Shown here one piece after another: positions 10,313 through 20,100 of a stretch of 64,000 bases of DNA; the stretch's first letter is position 1; each line of letters starts with the position of its first letter. The stretch covers positions 7,447,172 through 7,511,171 of the forward strand of contig CM030934.1 of assembly GCA_018136815.1 (NCBI GenBank). Reading direction: 5' to 3'. Origin of the DNA: Isochrysis galbana. Taxonomy: Eukaryota; Haptophyta; Isochrysidales; Isochrysidaceae. Position numbers and translations under genes: made by a program. Under the pieces are notes generated by a model. The model ran no database searches, had not been told where the DNA came from, and saw only the letters and a program-made list of their open reading frames with translations.

Positions 10313-10690
10313 GAGTCCTTGTGGTGGCGACTGGTGAAGATCTTCGGTGTTCGGGTGCGCTCGAGACGTCGGAATCGACAGCGTGATGCGTGCGCGTTTC
10401 AAGGAAAGTTCAGGGAGGCTACGCGAACCTGGTGAATACTTCCATGGAGCTCATCTTTGGAGATTCAAAGGTCATCGGATCTCGTGGAGGCGAGCCGCGT
10501 TCGAAAAGAACGCAGTTCTCGGAACGCAAGCATGGTGCACTCCTCGACCCTCGAGAAGACTCTGACTTTTCCTTGGGCTGTTCTCTGGACTCGTGCTGAC
10601 TCTTGCCGCGATTCGTGCACGCGATGTGCGCACGCACGATGCGACGGCTCGTGCTCTCGTGCTCCTCGTCTAGCCCGGTCACTCACTCAT
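10313..10690. other. Upstream region of the antenna gene
   Basis: Presumed promoter/5' UTR of the minus-strand FCP gene. The small open frames here match nothing recognised. No clear TATA box was found. Confidence 0.4.
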
Positions 10691-10739
10691 TTTAACCACT
10701 CTTTCCCACCTCCCCTGGGTGTCCAAGGATTCCTTAGGG

Positions 10740-11225
10740 TCCCCCCTACCTGCCCCGCCAACTCCCTCCCCCCTCCGAACGACCCCCTCCCCCCCACGAA
10801 GGGCAATGGCGTCGGTGAGGGACTCCCCTCCCTTCCCCCGCGCGTGGCGGGCTATTTTGGGAGATTGGGGCGGGCGCTCACGGGAGGGAATCAGAGTGGT
10901 GAATGTGGGGCGCATCACTATTAGAAACGCGGAGCTTCCGCGACGTCCGATCGCCCGCGATCGGCCGAAGAATGGCCTGGAGGTGGTGGCCATGCAGAGC
11001 CCAGAGCTCTCGCGAGCAGGGTGGGGGGTCCTCGAGGCCACGCTGGGGGAAAACCCCTTTCTTTCGGGTAAAACAACGCAGGGGGGGGGGGGGCACTCGT
11101 GAGTTTAGGGGTCCAGAGCGCCAATCTCCCTCTCGCCCGAGCGAGTGGCCGCGGCGAGCCGCGGCCCTTCCCTCCTGGCTCTGGCGCCTGGCGCCCCCCG
11201 TCTTCTGCTTTTACCTAAACAGGGC
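10740..11225 (-). repeat. Family B dispersed repeat, copy 1
   Basis: Contains CCCCTTTC(T)TTCGGGTAAAACAA, a G-run, CTCGCCCGAGCGAGTGG, CCGCGGCGAGCCGCGGCCC, TCCTGGCTCTGGCGCC and TTTTACCTAAACA in order. The same blocks occur at 24030-24270 (minus) and 27030-27400 (plus). No coding capacity. Confidence 0.7.
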
Positions 11226-11460
11226 AAGAAGATATGTTAGTTAGCTAAGGCTGTGAATAGGTTTGATTTTGAGCTATCTAGATATTAGCTAACAGGGCGC
11301 TTCGGCTATCTAGATAGATACTAATAGTGGCTCAGCACTATCTAGATAGATACTAATAGTGCCCGAGCCTTGCCTAATATTAGTATTAATAGTAATATCT
11401 AGATATCTGCTGCTATATGATATATGATATATTTGATGTTCGAGTGTATATGAGTTCATG
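11225..11460. repeat. AT-rich short tandem repeats (CTATCTAGATAGATACTAATAGTG)
   Basis: Palindromic CTATCTAGATAG units with ACTAATAGTG spacers occur twice at 11305-11365, with related ATATCTAGATAT motifs on either side and TATATGATATATGATATAT at about 11413. Similar TTATCTAGATATAGGG occurs at about 32657. Confidence 0.7.
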
Positions 11461-11487
11461 AGTGTGTATGGGCGAATAAACCCATAC

Positions 11488-12425
11488 AAAAAAATCCTTC
11501 TGAAGATTCAGGGCTACACACCTACTAGTTACGGGACTCCCCTTCGCTATCTACACCGCCCTTATCATCCCTCCCTCCACCTCTTCCCCTGCCCCCCTTC
11601 TTTCCTTTTTCTTTGGTTTCCGGGGTCCGGCCTCGGTGCGCTACCTGAGGCCTGGTTTAGAGTGTGGGGTCCGGGCAGGCCTTCTGGAATTGTCTTTGTT
11701 GTCGTGTGTGTCCTTCTGGTCTCTTTTTGTTTGTTTGGTTTATATCCAGGTTCCATTGTCTTTATCAGCGACTTTGGTAGGTGTATCTATGTTTCAATTT
11801 CCTTTGTTCTCTTGTTCCGTGGTCCCCTCGACAGCGTGTGCGATCCCCAGCTTGGAGGCTAGTTCCACTAGCTCCGCGCTGGGCTTAAGACCGCCTTTGT
11901 CGTTCCTGTTGAAAACGGGTTTCAAGTCATTCATGTCTATCCTCTTCTTAGGCTGTCTTCCCATGCCCGCTTGGGCGGTTCTCGCCGAGTCGGTTTCTTG
12001 TGCGAAGAGGAGTGCTTTGCTTAGTAAGGTGTATCTCTCTATTATTCTTATTAGTATTAATTCTTCCGAGAATTTTATGTCGTCGTAGTGTATCCTGTAG
12101 AAGTCCGTGAGTATATATCTCCACGCCAATAGATATAGTACGCATATCGCTTTCGGGGCGTCTCCTTTTGGGTAGATGAATAGGTTGTCTATAATGGTTT
12201 CTTCTCTGCTCCTTTCTAACCCGGGTGTGAACCGTGCGATTTTGTTCAGTTCGCCTAGGATGTTGGTTATCCCGGGGCACTCGCCTAGGTGCGTCGAGGA
12301 TTCATCCGTTTCTCCACATATGCGGCACGTGTTGGCTCTATCTGGAAAGCGGTTATACGTGCCCACTCGCCTGTGTGTGATATGTTTGAAGTGTAGGTAG
12401 ATTGAAACCAGTCCCACCACCCGGT
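11488..12425 (-). pseudogene. 5'-truncated LINE copy (C-terminal ORF2 plus 3' UTR)
   Basis: Minus-strand frame 11794-12425 encodes the C-terminal region of the LINE protein at 17468-21703. Shared stretches are KHITHRRVGTYNRF, the zinc-knuckle CRICGETDESSTHLGEC, AWRYILTDFYRIHYD, TDSARTAQAGMGR and KLGIAHAVEG. The 3' UTR runs to about 11488 and ends in the family terminus CTAGTAGGTGTGTAG...TCTTCAGA. EN and RT domains are absent. The upstream joint at about 12425 fuses it to a gypsy integrase remnant. Confidence 0.85.
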
Positions 12426-12665
12426 CCCCTGGTAGGAAGCGGGTCGGGGAAGCGTGAGTGCGCAACGTGTCAGCTACAGCGTCAGCTTGGGCAGCGAGCG
12501 TGGCATCGAGCGCGGCAGACCATGCGGCCTTTAGGCGACTATGCATCGTCTCAGCGTAGTCGCGAATTTCGCGAGGCAAGGGTGGGGCAGGGCAGAGGAG
12601 TGCGGCACTGGCGGGTCAGCCAGTTGAGCGGGCAAGCGGAGCTCGCGACCGTAGAGTAGAGCGGC
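12425..12665 (-). pseudogene. Ty3/gypsy-type integrase C-terminal fragment
   Basis: Directly upstream of, and in frame with, the LINE remnant, the minus strand reads PREIRDYAETMHSRL...FLPGDRVVGL, resembling the integrase C-terminal GPY/F-like segment (FxxGDxV). Further upstream, in another frame, it reads LLYGRELRLPAQL, the usual pre-C-terminal PFxLLYG motif. A one-base shift near 12590 separates the two. It is a dead scrap. Confidence 0.6.
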
Positions 12666-13280
12666 TATTGTATTGTGTATTGTGTATTGTATATACATTT
12701 GTGTGTGTGTGGGGGGGGGGGGGCGACTTGCGACTTGCGACTTGGCGGTACTTGGTACTTGGCGGACGGAGGGGGTGAACGCGGGAAGAGAAGGGGCGCG
12801 AGGACGCCGAGGGGAAGGGCACGGGAAAGAAGGGGAAGGGGAGCAGGAGGGGGAGTACTTTGTTTGGAAAACGAACGAGTTTAGCTTAATAAATAAATAA
12901 TCGTGCTACAAACTGCTAGCGGCGCGGCGGACACCAGACTCCAGACACGCAGCGAGAGGCGGCAAGTGATGGCGCTATGTATATTTATAATACCATGCGA
13001 TACAACAATCAACAATGCAACATGTTCGTCGATGTTCCTTTTTCATTTTACTATAACTATATAACTATAAAGGGAGATGTTAGATGTTAGGCTAACTGAG
13101 GGGAGAGGAAATAGAAATAAAGCTGCGCTAGGGGCTGCGCTAGGGCAGACTTAGGACTTAGGTTCAATTTAATGACACTCAACACATCTTGAGTCGCCCA
13201 CTTTCACTTTTGGGTGAGTGGGCAGGGTGGTTGAGTCGCGTGGGTTCATTTCTTGAATTTCCTTGACCCGGTGCATGTTC
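12660..13280. other. Spacer with simple repeats
   Basis: Holds a TTGTGTATTG/GTGTGTGTG run and a poly-G stretch (12680-12722), CGACTTG triplication (12723-12743), and AT-rich sequence with no gene. Confidence 0.6.
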
Positions 13281-13535
13281 GAATATTTTTTGTTTGGTTG
13301 ACTTATACTACCCCCCAGGAGCCAACGCCCCCCAGGAGCTATCGGGGGCCCCCGATAGCTATCGTACTCAGTACCGAGGAGGAGGAGCGGCCAAGGGCAC
13401 CCGGCGGACTGCGGATGATACAATAGAGTGAAACCAAGTCCACGGAGAGAGAGGAGAGAGAGGAGAGAGAGCGAAACGTCTGGCGTCCTATCTTTTTGTT
13501 GGTGGCCGAGCACAGGGCGCGGTGGCCGTGCTCGG

Positions 13536-14837
13536 ATGGGAGCCAGCGGGGGGAGAGTAGACCTCTTGAGACTATGGGACAAGTCCGGACGCGCCGCTCG
13601 GAACCGGATTCTCGAGAGGCTCATTGAGTCGTGTTCGGCGATGACCGCAGACCAGCTGGAGGCTGAGCTCGACAACACGGCCTCGCTGCTGCTTGCACGG
13701 ATTTCATCATGGCTCAGATTGACCTATGCTCTCGGGGAGCCAATGGCCCTCCAGTTGACAGCCATCGGAATCTTTGTGCGAGCCGCTGGGAGCAGACGCT
13801 TCTTGACGGAGTTCCTCGAGGTCGGCGGTGTGGAAACCGTGGTTGACATCTTGTCCATGTCAGGCCTCACGAATATCGACAAGGCGGCAGCAATAGAGCT
13901 CTTGATGTCCGTGGCTGAGGCTGGACGTAGGTACAAGGAGTTGATATGCGACGCGGGCGGTATCTTGCGGGTTGCTGATTTTATGCGCCTACCTCACGCG
14001 AGTGAGACTGTCCTGGCGAGCGCCGGGTCTTTGCTGCTCTCATTAGGCTTGGACAATCCTAGATGTGCGAAGGCCGTACGCAGCTCTCTGCTTGGTCTAC
14101 TGAGCTTGGAGCATTCTATCACAAAGCAAGTGGCGTGCTCTACGTTGCGGCAGCTTCTTTTGGCTGTTCCTGCCGATGCTGTACCGGATGATGTGAACGG
14201 AGATTTTGTTGAGGCATCGCTCTGTTTGCTGCAAACCTCCAACATACAGGTTTTGCACGAAGCTGATAATCTCTTCGAGGCAATCAGCGCACTGCCTGCT
14301 CTCCAAGGAGCCATGCTGCACGCATTAATGGATTGCTTTTGTGAGCTTCCTGGAAAGAAGCCTGGAGACGAGAAGCCTCGCTCACACCCGACCTGCATGA
14401 AGGCCTCTGCCGCCCGCGCTCTGAGCAGTCTCCTTGAAAAAATGCCGTCCGACGAGAGGGAGTACCATCTCTCCTCTCTCAAGGTTGCCAACTGGCTTGC
14501 CATCTTGCTGACACAGCGCGACGCAATCGACTGTCAGAGAGCTAGTGTGCATGCTTTGCGTGTCCTCTCTTCGGTCAGCGACAGTCTGAAACAAGAAATC
14601 CAGGAGCTACTAGGTGAACGTCTGTCTAGATCAATCATGAGCAGTGTAACCGAGGATAGAGTGGTGCCGTTGCTTGAGGAAGATGAGCTTGATGTCGTCC
14701 TCACTCGCTTGCGTCATTTCATCCGCAGCCAATCGGCCTTGGCCTCCGAAAGGCAAAAGGCACAGGAGGTCCGTATCAATACTGATGACGCAAGAGATGT
14801 TGATAGCGAGGACGACCGCTCTCCGCTACCCTCCTAA
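13536..14837 (+). CDS. Armadillo-like helical domain protein, ARMH1-like
   Basis: Single exon, 433 aa from the ATG at 13536. An upstream in-frame Met at 13428 lies in a GAGAGAG-rich leader and is less likely. The protein is all-helical with HEAT/ARM-type repeats. The segments LLRLWDKSGRAARNRIL, LARISSWLRLTYALG, GIFVRAAGSRRFLTEFLEVGG and AGRRYKELICDAGG resemble the conserved N-terminal half of animal and protist ARMH1 (C1orf228). That protein is about 440 aa and its distribution in flagellated species suggests a cilium-linked role. No transmembrane or signal segment is present. The acidic Ser-rich tail (DDARDVDSEDD) is not recognised. Function is inferred from family resemblance only; the fold assignment is firmer than the name. 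Confidence 0.8.
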   Translation: MGASGGRVDLLRLWDKSGRAARNRILERLIESCSAMTADQLEAELDNTASLLLARISSWLRLTYALGEPMALQLTAIGIFVRAAGSRRFLTEFLEVGGVETVVDILSMSGLTNIDKAAAIELLMSVAEAGRRYKELICDAGGILRVADFMRLPHASETVLASAGSLLLSLGLDNPRCAKAVRSSLLGLLSLEHSITKQVACSTLRQLLLAVPADAVPDDVNGDFVEASLCLLQTSNIQVLHEADNLFEAISALPALQGAMLHALMDCFCELPGKKPGDEKPRSHPTCMKASAARALSSLLEKMPSDEREYHLSSLKVANWLAILLTQRDAIDCQRASVHALRVLSSVSDSLKQEIQELLGERLSRSIMSSVTEDRVVPLLEEDELDVVLTRLRHFIRSQSALASERQKAQEVRINTDDARDVDSEDDRSPLPS

Positions 14838-15170
14838 AGTGAGAGGTTGTAGTGGATCGTATGAGCGATTAGCAATGACGATCAGCGAAGGATAAAATAT
14901 ACTACTACTACTACCACTGTTAGTATTCATGAACCATGGACGCTAGTACTCTAAAAGAGTCTGAAGATTCGGGGCAAACACCTACACCCGACATGGCACT
15001 AAAGTGTCGTTCCGTCAATTGTGGGACATCAGTCGATTTGAGCGATCGAATGTCCACAGTTGTATAAAACCCGTCACGAAACACATACAAGCATTCCACG
15101 ACTAGGCTCAGTCACACATTGGGAAGGAGGGATGTATTCCCGCCCAAAGGCGGGCCCCCCCATTAGTTCA
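14838..15170. repeat. Repeat-rich spacer downstream of the Fanzor fragment
   Basis: Includes a LINE-terminus-like piece (TCTGAAGATTCGGGGCAAACACC, 14969-14991), the 62-bp repeat at 15005-15066 shared with 3775-3845, and ATAAAACCCGTCACGAAACAC at 15064-15084 (also reversed at about 46665-46685). A small hairpin (CCCGCCCAAAGGCGGG) lies near 15139. This is where a Fanzor guide RNA or transposon end would be expected; that role is inference. Confidence 0.6.
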
Positions 15171-16103
15171 CTCACAAGAACAGTCCGCTTCTTCTATGGC
15201 AGTATCTAGCGGATCCGTCTGAAAGCTAATTATTTGATCGTGATATCTCGCGGCGAATACTCGGCCAATGTTGCACGCCGCGTTGCGGTCACGCCCGAGG
15301 TGTTTGAGGCACATGGTACATCTTCGAAGACCACGGATCTTGCGCTGACGAAGCGCTTCCGTCTCTTGGCATTCGAAGGCCTTGTGCCTCCGCAAGAAGA
15401 GCAAGTTTGTGACGTGTTCCGTTCTGGGGTGTATCACAGAGTGCCGTCATCTACCAACACAACCCATTGGTCCTTACCGATAGAATCGGCTTTACCGATA
15501 ACTTTGTCTGCCACATTCCTTTTCATCAAGTCATCAGCCTCCTGCTTTTTGTTGCCGCCCTGGCTGCTTCCTGGCATCCAGCGCGATAGGGTGACGCACA
15601 CAACGAAGCGTCGCGCTAGTTTACGCAGCAAGCCGACACCGATCGTTGGTGGTAGGCCGCGCATTGGCATCTTCCCTGTCTTCATTCCCCAGCTGCCGTA
15701 CGCGAGAACCATCAGCCGATCAGGGTGATTCTCGCGAAACATCTCGAAACGGCGAAACAAACGCTCCTCACTCTTCTGTCTGTGGATGTACACGTTCCGG
15801 CGATGACGCCGCCACTCCAAGTCGCCGTAGAATCCCAAGCTGCGCGTCAGCGTGATTACGCGCCGCGTACAGTAGACCGTGAACGCAACGAGATCGGCCG
15901 TGCGTGAGTTGCATTGAGCCAGAGTGATCTCGTCACCAGTCACCTGCAGCGGTTTGAGAGCCTGCATGCGCGCCGCGTATTGTTGTGTGCGCAGGTCGCG
16001 TCGCCGTTCTGCGCTCGTGTATCGGAAGAGCATGTGCGTGGGTGAGTCCATGTCGACACAGTGAATGATGTCGTATTTCCCGGGATCGATACCGATCACC
16101 GCC
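15168..16103 (-). pseudogene. Fanzor (eukaryotic TnpB-like) RuvC nuclease, truncated and frameshifted
   Basis: The minus strand encodes the C-terminal nuclease half of a Fanzor/TnpB protein in two frames. Segment 1 (15434-16103) opens with VIGIDPGKYD, the RuvC-I Asp at about 16087, then FRYTSAERRRDLR and LMVLAYGSWG, typical of the Fanzor region before RuvC-II. The expected catalytic Glu is not visible in VVCVTLSRWMPGSSQ. Segment 2 (15168-15437, shifted frame) contains IRGLRRCTMC and GRDRNAACNIGRVF, the half zinc finger plus RuvC-III Asp at about 15290. The N-terminal WED/REC half is missing because family A repeat sequence abuts at 16103. In known systems such proteins are RNA-guided DNA nucleases carried by transposons. 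This copy is inactive as written. Confidence 0.82.
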
Positions 16104-16440
16104 CATGGGGGAGGAACCACTCACTCTCCTGGCACGCCTGATGGCTTGCCAGGAGCACACAGCCCTACTGACTCACTCCTCTCCCCACAGGACCGCCTGA
16201 CTCGCCCGCCCTGGCCTGTCGTGGCCAGCCCATCCCTCTGACCAGCCCCTCCTCCCCCTGGCCCCTGGGCCCTGGGACCCCCTGTTCAGGACCCCCCAGC
16301 CAGCTCCAGTCGACCCGCAGGGGCTCGGAGCGCAGGAGGGGCTAGGGCCATGCCCCAGCCTCACCTGCCCCCTGAGCTGTGCTCCCAGGCCCCTGCAGGC
16401 CAACTGGGGACCTGAAGAGGGGCCGTACCCCGGGGGGAAA
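16103..16440 (+). repeat. Family A dispersed repeat, copy 2 (head missing)
   Basis: Matches family A from GCCCATGGGGGAGGAACCAC onward (CTCCTGGCACGCCTGATGGC, TTGCCAGGAGCACA, CCTGTTCAGGACCCCC, CCTGCAGGCCA). The CAACTAAG terminus is absent. It directly abuts the Fanzor fragment and removes its N-terminal coding half. Confidence 0.8.
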
Positions 16441-16483
16441 GCACCAATGTCGCTCACCATACTATACACTTTAGCACTTTAGC

Positions 16484-17141
16484 ATGGAGACATATCATAA
16501 CAGACTTTTACATAATACACTACGCGACGGTATTGATTTCTCGGAGGAATCAGTGCTGATAAGAACGATAGACAGATACACGACACTAAGCAAGGCGCTG
16601 CTATTTGCAAACACGACAGACTCGGCTAGGACCGCCCAGGCAGGCATGGGGCATGGGCATGGATGGGCAGACAGCCGAAAAAAAGGATCGACATGAACGA
16701 TATATACCCATTATTCACACTAGACACACGAGGAAATTTAGAACCTAGTTTGGAGCTCCAAGCACTAACCACCTCGATGGGGGTGGCATATATAATAGCC
16801 GAGGGACCCGTCTTAAAACATACTACCTGTACCTGAGACGAGCTTCACTGCTCACCGCAGCTGGACAAACACTCACAGAGACACACCGGCGGCCATCACG
16901 TGCGAGAGAGACGAAATAGCCCGAGGCCCATCAGCCGTACGACCACACTCGACAAGCAACAGGCCTGCCCGGAACCCGCACTCTGAACCAGGCTCATGGC
17001 TCATGGTAGCGCACCTGAGCCGAACCCCGGATACATACCAAAGACAAAGGAATGAAGGGGGGAAGGAGAGGAGGTGGAGGGAAGGGAAGTTAAGGGCGAT
17101 GTCAGTAGGGATAGGGAAGTACCCTAGTCTAGTAGGTGTGT
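16484..17141 (+). pseudogene. 5'-truncated LINE copy, plus strand
   Basis: The frame 16484-16696 encodes RDGIDFSEESVLIR, RYTTLSKALLFA and TDSARTAQAGMG, the C-terminus of the LINE protein, with a frame break after GMG. It is followed by a 3' UTR ending at CTAGTAGGTGTGTA (17124-17137). It lies tail-to-tail with the large LINE on the other strand. Confidence 0.85.
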
Positions 17142-20100
17142 AAAAAAATAAACATCTGAAGATTCTGGGCTACACACCTACTAGTCTCGGGTCTTCCCGT
17201 TTCTAGCTAACACCGCCCTTATATTCCCTCCCTCCACCTCTTCCCCTGCCCCCCTTCGTTCCTTTTTTTTCGGTTTCCGGGGTCCGGCCTCGGTGCACTA
17301 CCTGAGGCCTGGTTTGGAGTGTGGGTTTGGGCAGGCCTTTTGTTCCGAGTTGCTGTGTCTCGTGCCCACTTTGGTGCTTGTTGGGCTTATGGTCTGCATC
17401 AGTTGCGTGTGCGCCTCTTTTTTGTCTGTCTGTGTGACTTGTACGTTGCTCCCTCGCCATTGTTGTGTTACTCCCTGGCCCCTTCGACAGCGTGTGCTAT
17501 CCCCAGCTTGATGGCCAGCTTAGCAAGCTCCTCGCTGGGTTTCAGCCCGTTTCTGTCGTTCAATGTGTACACGGGTCTCAGGTCGCTGATGTCTATTCTC
17601 TTTTTGGGTTTCCTTCCCATTCCCGCCTGGGCCGTTCTCGCCGAGTCGGTGTTTTGTGTGTAGAGTAGTGCTTTGCTTAGCGTGGTGTATCTTTCTATTA
17701 CTCTTATTAGAATCGATTCCTCTGAAAAATCTATACCGTCGTAGTGTATTCTATAGAAATCCGTGATGATATATCTCCACGCTAGTAGATATAGTGTGCA
17801 TAGTGATTTCGGGGCGTTTCCTTTCGGGAATATGAATAGGTTATCGATGATGACGTCCTCCCTGTCTCTATCCGCCCTGGGCGTAAAGCGGGTGACTTTG
17901 TCCAGTGTTTCTAATATTTTGGTTATTTTTGGGCATTCGCCCAGGTGTGTCGAGCATTCATCCGCCTCCTTACATAAACGGCATGTACTGTCTCGTCCCG
18001 GGAAGCGGTTGTACGTGCCCATCCGTCTATGGGTGATGTGTTTGTAGTGTAGGTGCATGTCGCGCGCCGTCACCATCGGAGAGGTGTAGAGCCGCGCTAT
18101 GTGCGCCCATGTGTCTTCGGAGACTCGAAGTCTTTCCTCCCATTTGGTTGGCCCTGTAAGGCGTTTGCGTTTGCGGTCTATTCTTTGGAGAGCTTCTGTC
18201 AGGTGTTCTACTTGTGTTTCGTCTAGCGGTGTTTTGCCGTCTAAAGTATATTCGTCCGCTAGCGGGTACTCTAGTCTCTTGTTGGTTTTATAGCCTTCCC
18301 CCCATTTCGCCGGGGGTGCGGGGTCTAGATCCGAGGGAGGTTCTTGTAGTCTTTCTCCTAGTATCGGGGTTCCCAGGTATGACAGTTCCGCTTCATGCCA
18401 TCGTCCCTTCCATCTCGCGTAGTACTCGCCGTCCCGGGTTATCCGTATCTCGGGGGGTTGTCCGTCCTCGTTGACGGTTTGTTGCTGCCCGTTCCGGGGT
18501 GGGGTGGTTTCTGCCCCGTTTCCTTCTTCAGCCTTTGTTTCCATTGTCGAGGCGTGGAGCACTATAGTGTGCCATGTCTCTAGAAAGTTTTCGCGTGGGA
18601 TGAACTCTCCGCGGAATTGTATGTATGTGTCGTTGTTTCTAAGATATTGCGCGCATTCTTCCACCGTGTACGGTGTTGTGCTTTCGTAATCACTGTAAAC
18701 GTTGTGTACGACATTGCACTCTAGGCTACTCCATAGTTCCGCCCACTTGGGCTGTACTCCGGATACGGGGTACGTCGGGTTGTACCACAGGGGTTGCGAC
18801 AGGACACCTTCTCTGCTTAGTGTCAGGGGCTCCATCCTTAATTTCCTTATGGTGTCTAGGGCCTGCTTCCAGAAGGGTGGGAGTTTGCTAGTCCCTTTTA
18901 TGCTACCCGTCAATCTATTCGCGGGTATCGTCGTCAGCACTGCCGCCCTGCCTAGGCTCGTGCGACAGAACCATGCGTCGAGTATCTGCTTCCATTGCGC
19001 TTGTCTCGCATCGAGATAGTTGAGGATCCATTTCGCTTGGAGCGCTTTTACGTGGTTGTCCCAGTCCAGCAAGCCTAGTCCCAACTGTGGTGCCTTTTCT
19101 TTGTCGCTCATCATTTGAATCTCGGGGTGTTTTATCCATTTCAGTCTTTTCCCCGTGTGTGTGTTCGTCCACAGTAGTCTGTCTACGCATTTTTTCACCG
19201 ACGCGTGGAATGAACTTGGGGCCGCTAGCGTTTGCAGCCAATATCTTGGTATGGAGTATACGAGAAAGTTCGCCACCTTCGTTCTGCCATGTATCGATAG
19301 GTTAGCGGATATCGTCGCGTACATGGTGGTTTTCTTGTCGATCTTGTCGGCTAGTTTTCGCCAATACGCTTTCATAGCTTGTGGTCCCCCGAGCGGGACT
19401 CCTAGGATAGTCGCGTACTCGTTGCTTTTCAGCCATTTATACTTTCGGAATTCAGGCGGGGGGCGCTTCCTTTTCAGGGAGCCCATCCGGAGTCCTTCAA
19501 ATTTCGTGTCGTTAGGTTTGCCGCAAGACACGGCTGCGTATCTGTCGACCCATTTGAGGGAGCGTGCTAGGCTGTCGTAGTTTGCCGCCAGCAGTTGTGT
19601 GTCGTCCGCAAATTGGCTTATTTTAAGCTCCGCTCCGTTTACTATGATGCCTTCGATGTTTTCGTCTTCGTTAATCGCTCGGGTCAGTGCTTCTGCCGTT
19701 AGCAGGAAGGCAAGCGGGGATAGGGGGCACCCTTGTGGGACCCCACTGGCCACGTTGAGCGGGAAGCTTCTGCCCCCGTTGGTTTTTATGTACCGTATAG
19801 GCTTAGCTTCTGAGTTCGTCAAAGCTCTTGCGTATCTTCTGAAGTTCTCGCCGAATTTCAGCCTCTCCAGTGCAAGGTGATAGAATTCCCAGTTAACTCT
19901 GTCGAATGCCTTCTCCCAGTCTAGCGCTAACAGGATTCCTGGTTCACCAGTTTCGTCTAAGTAGGCGTATGTCAGCTGCAGAAGGTGCGTGGCTTCGCCT
20001 ATGAGGCGTTTCGGGACAAACCCCAATTGGTCTTTAGAGATGATGTTTCCTATTACTTCTTTTAGCCTGTTTGTCAAAATTTTAGCTAGGATTTTATAGT

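Noticed and set aside
13428-13535. Upstream start for the ARMH1-like protein
   Set aside because: The extra 36 residues come from a GAGAGAG-rich leader; the domain begins right after the ATG at 13536.
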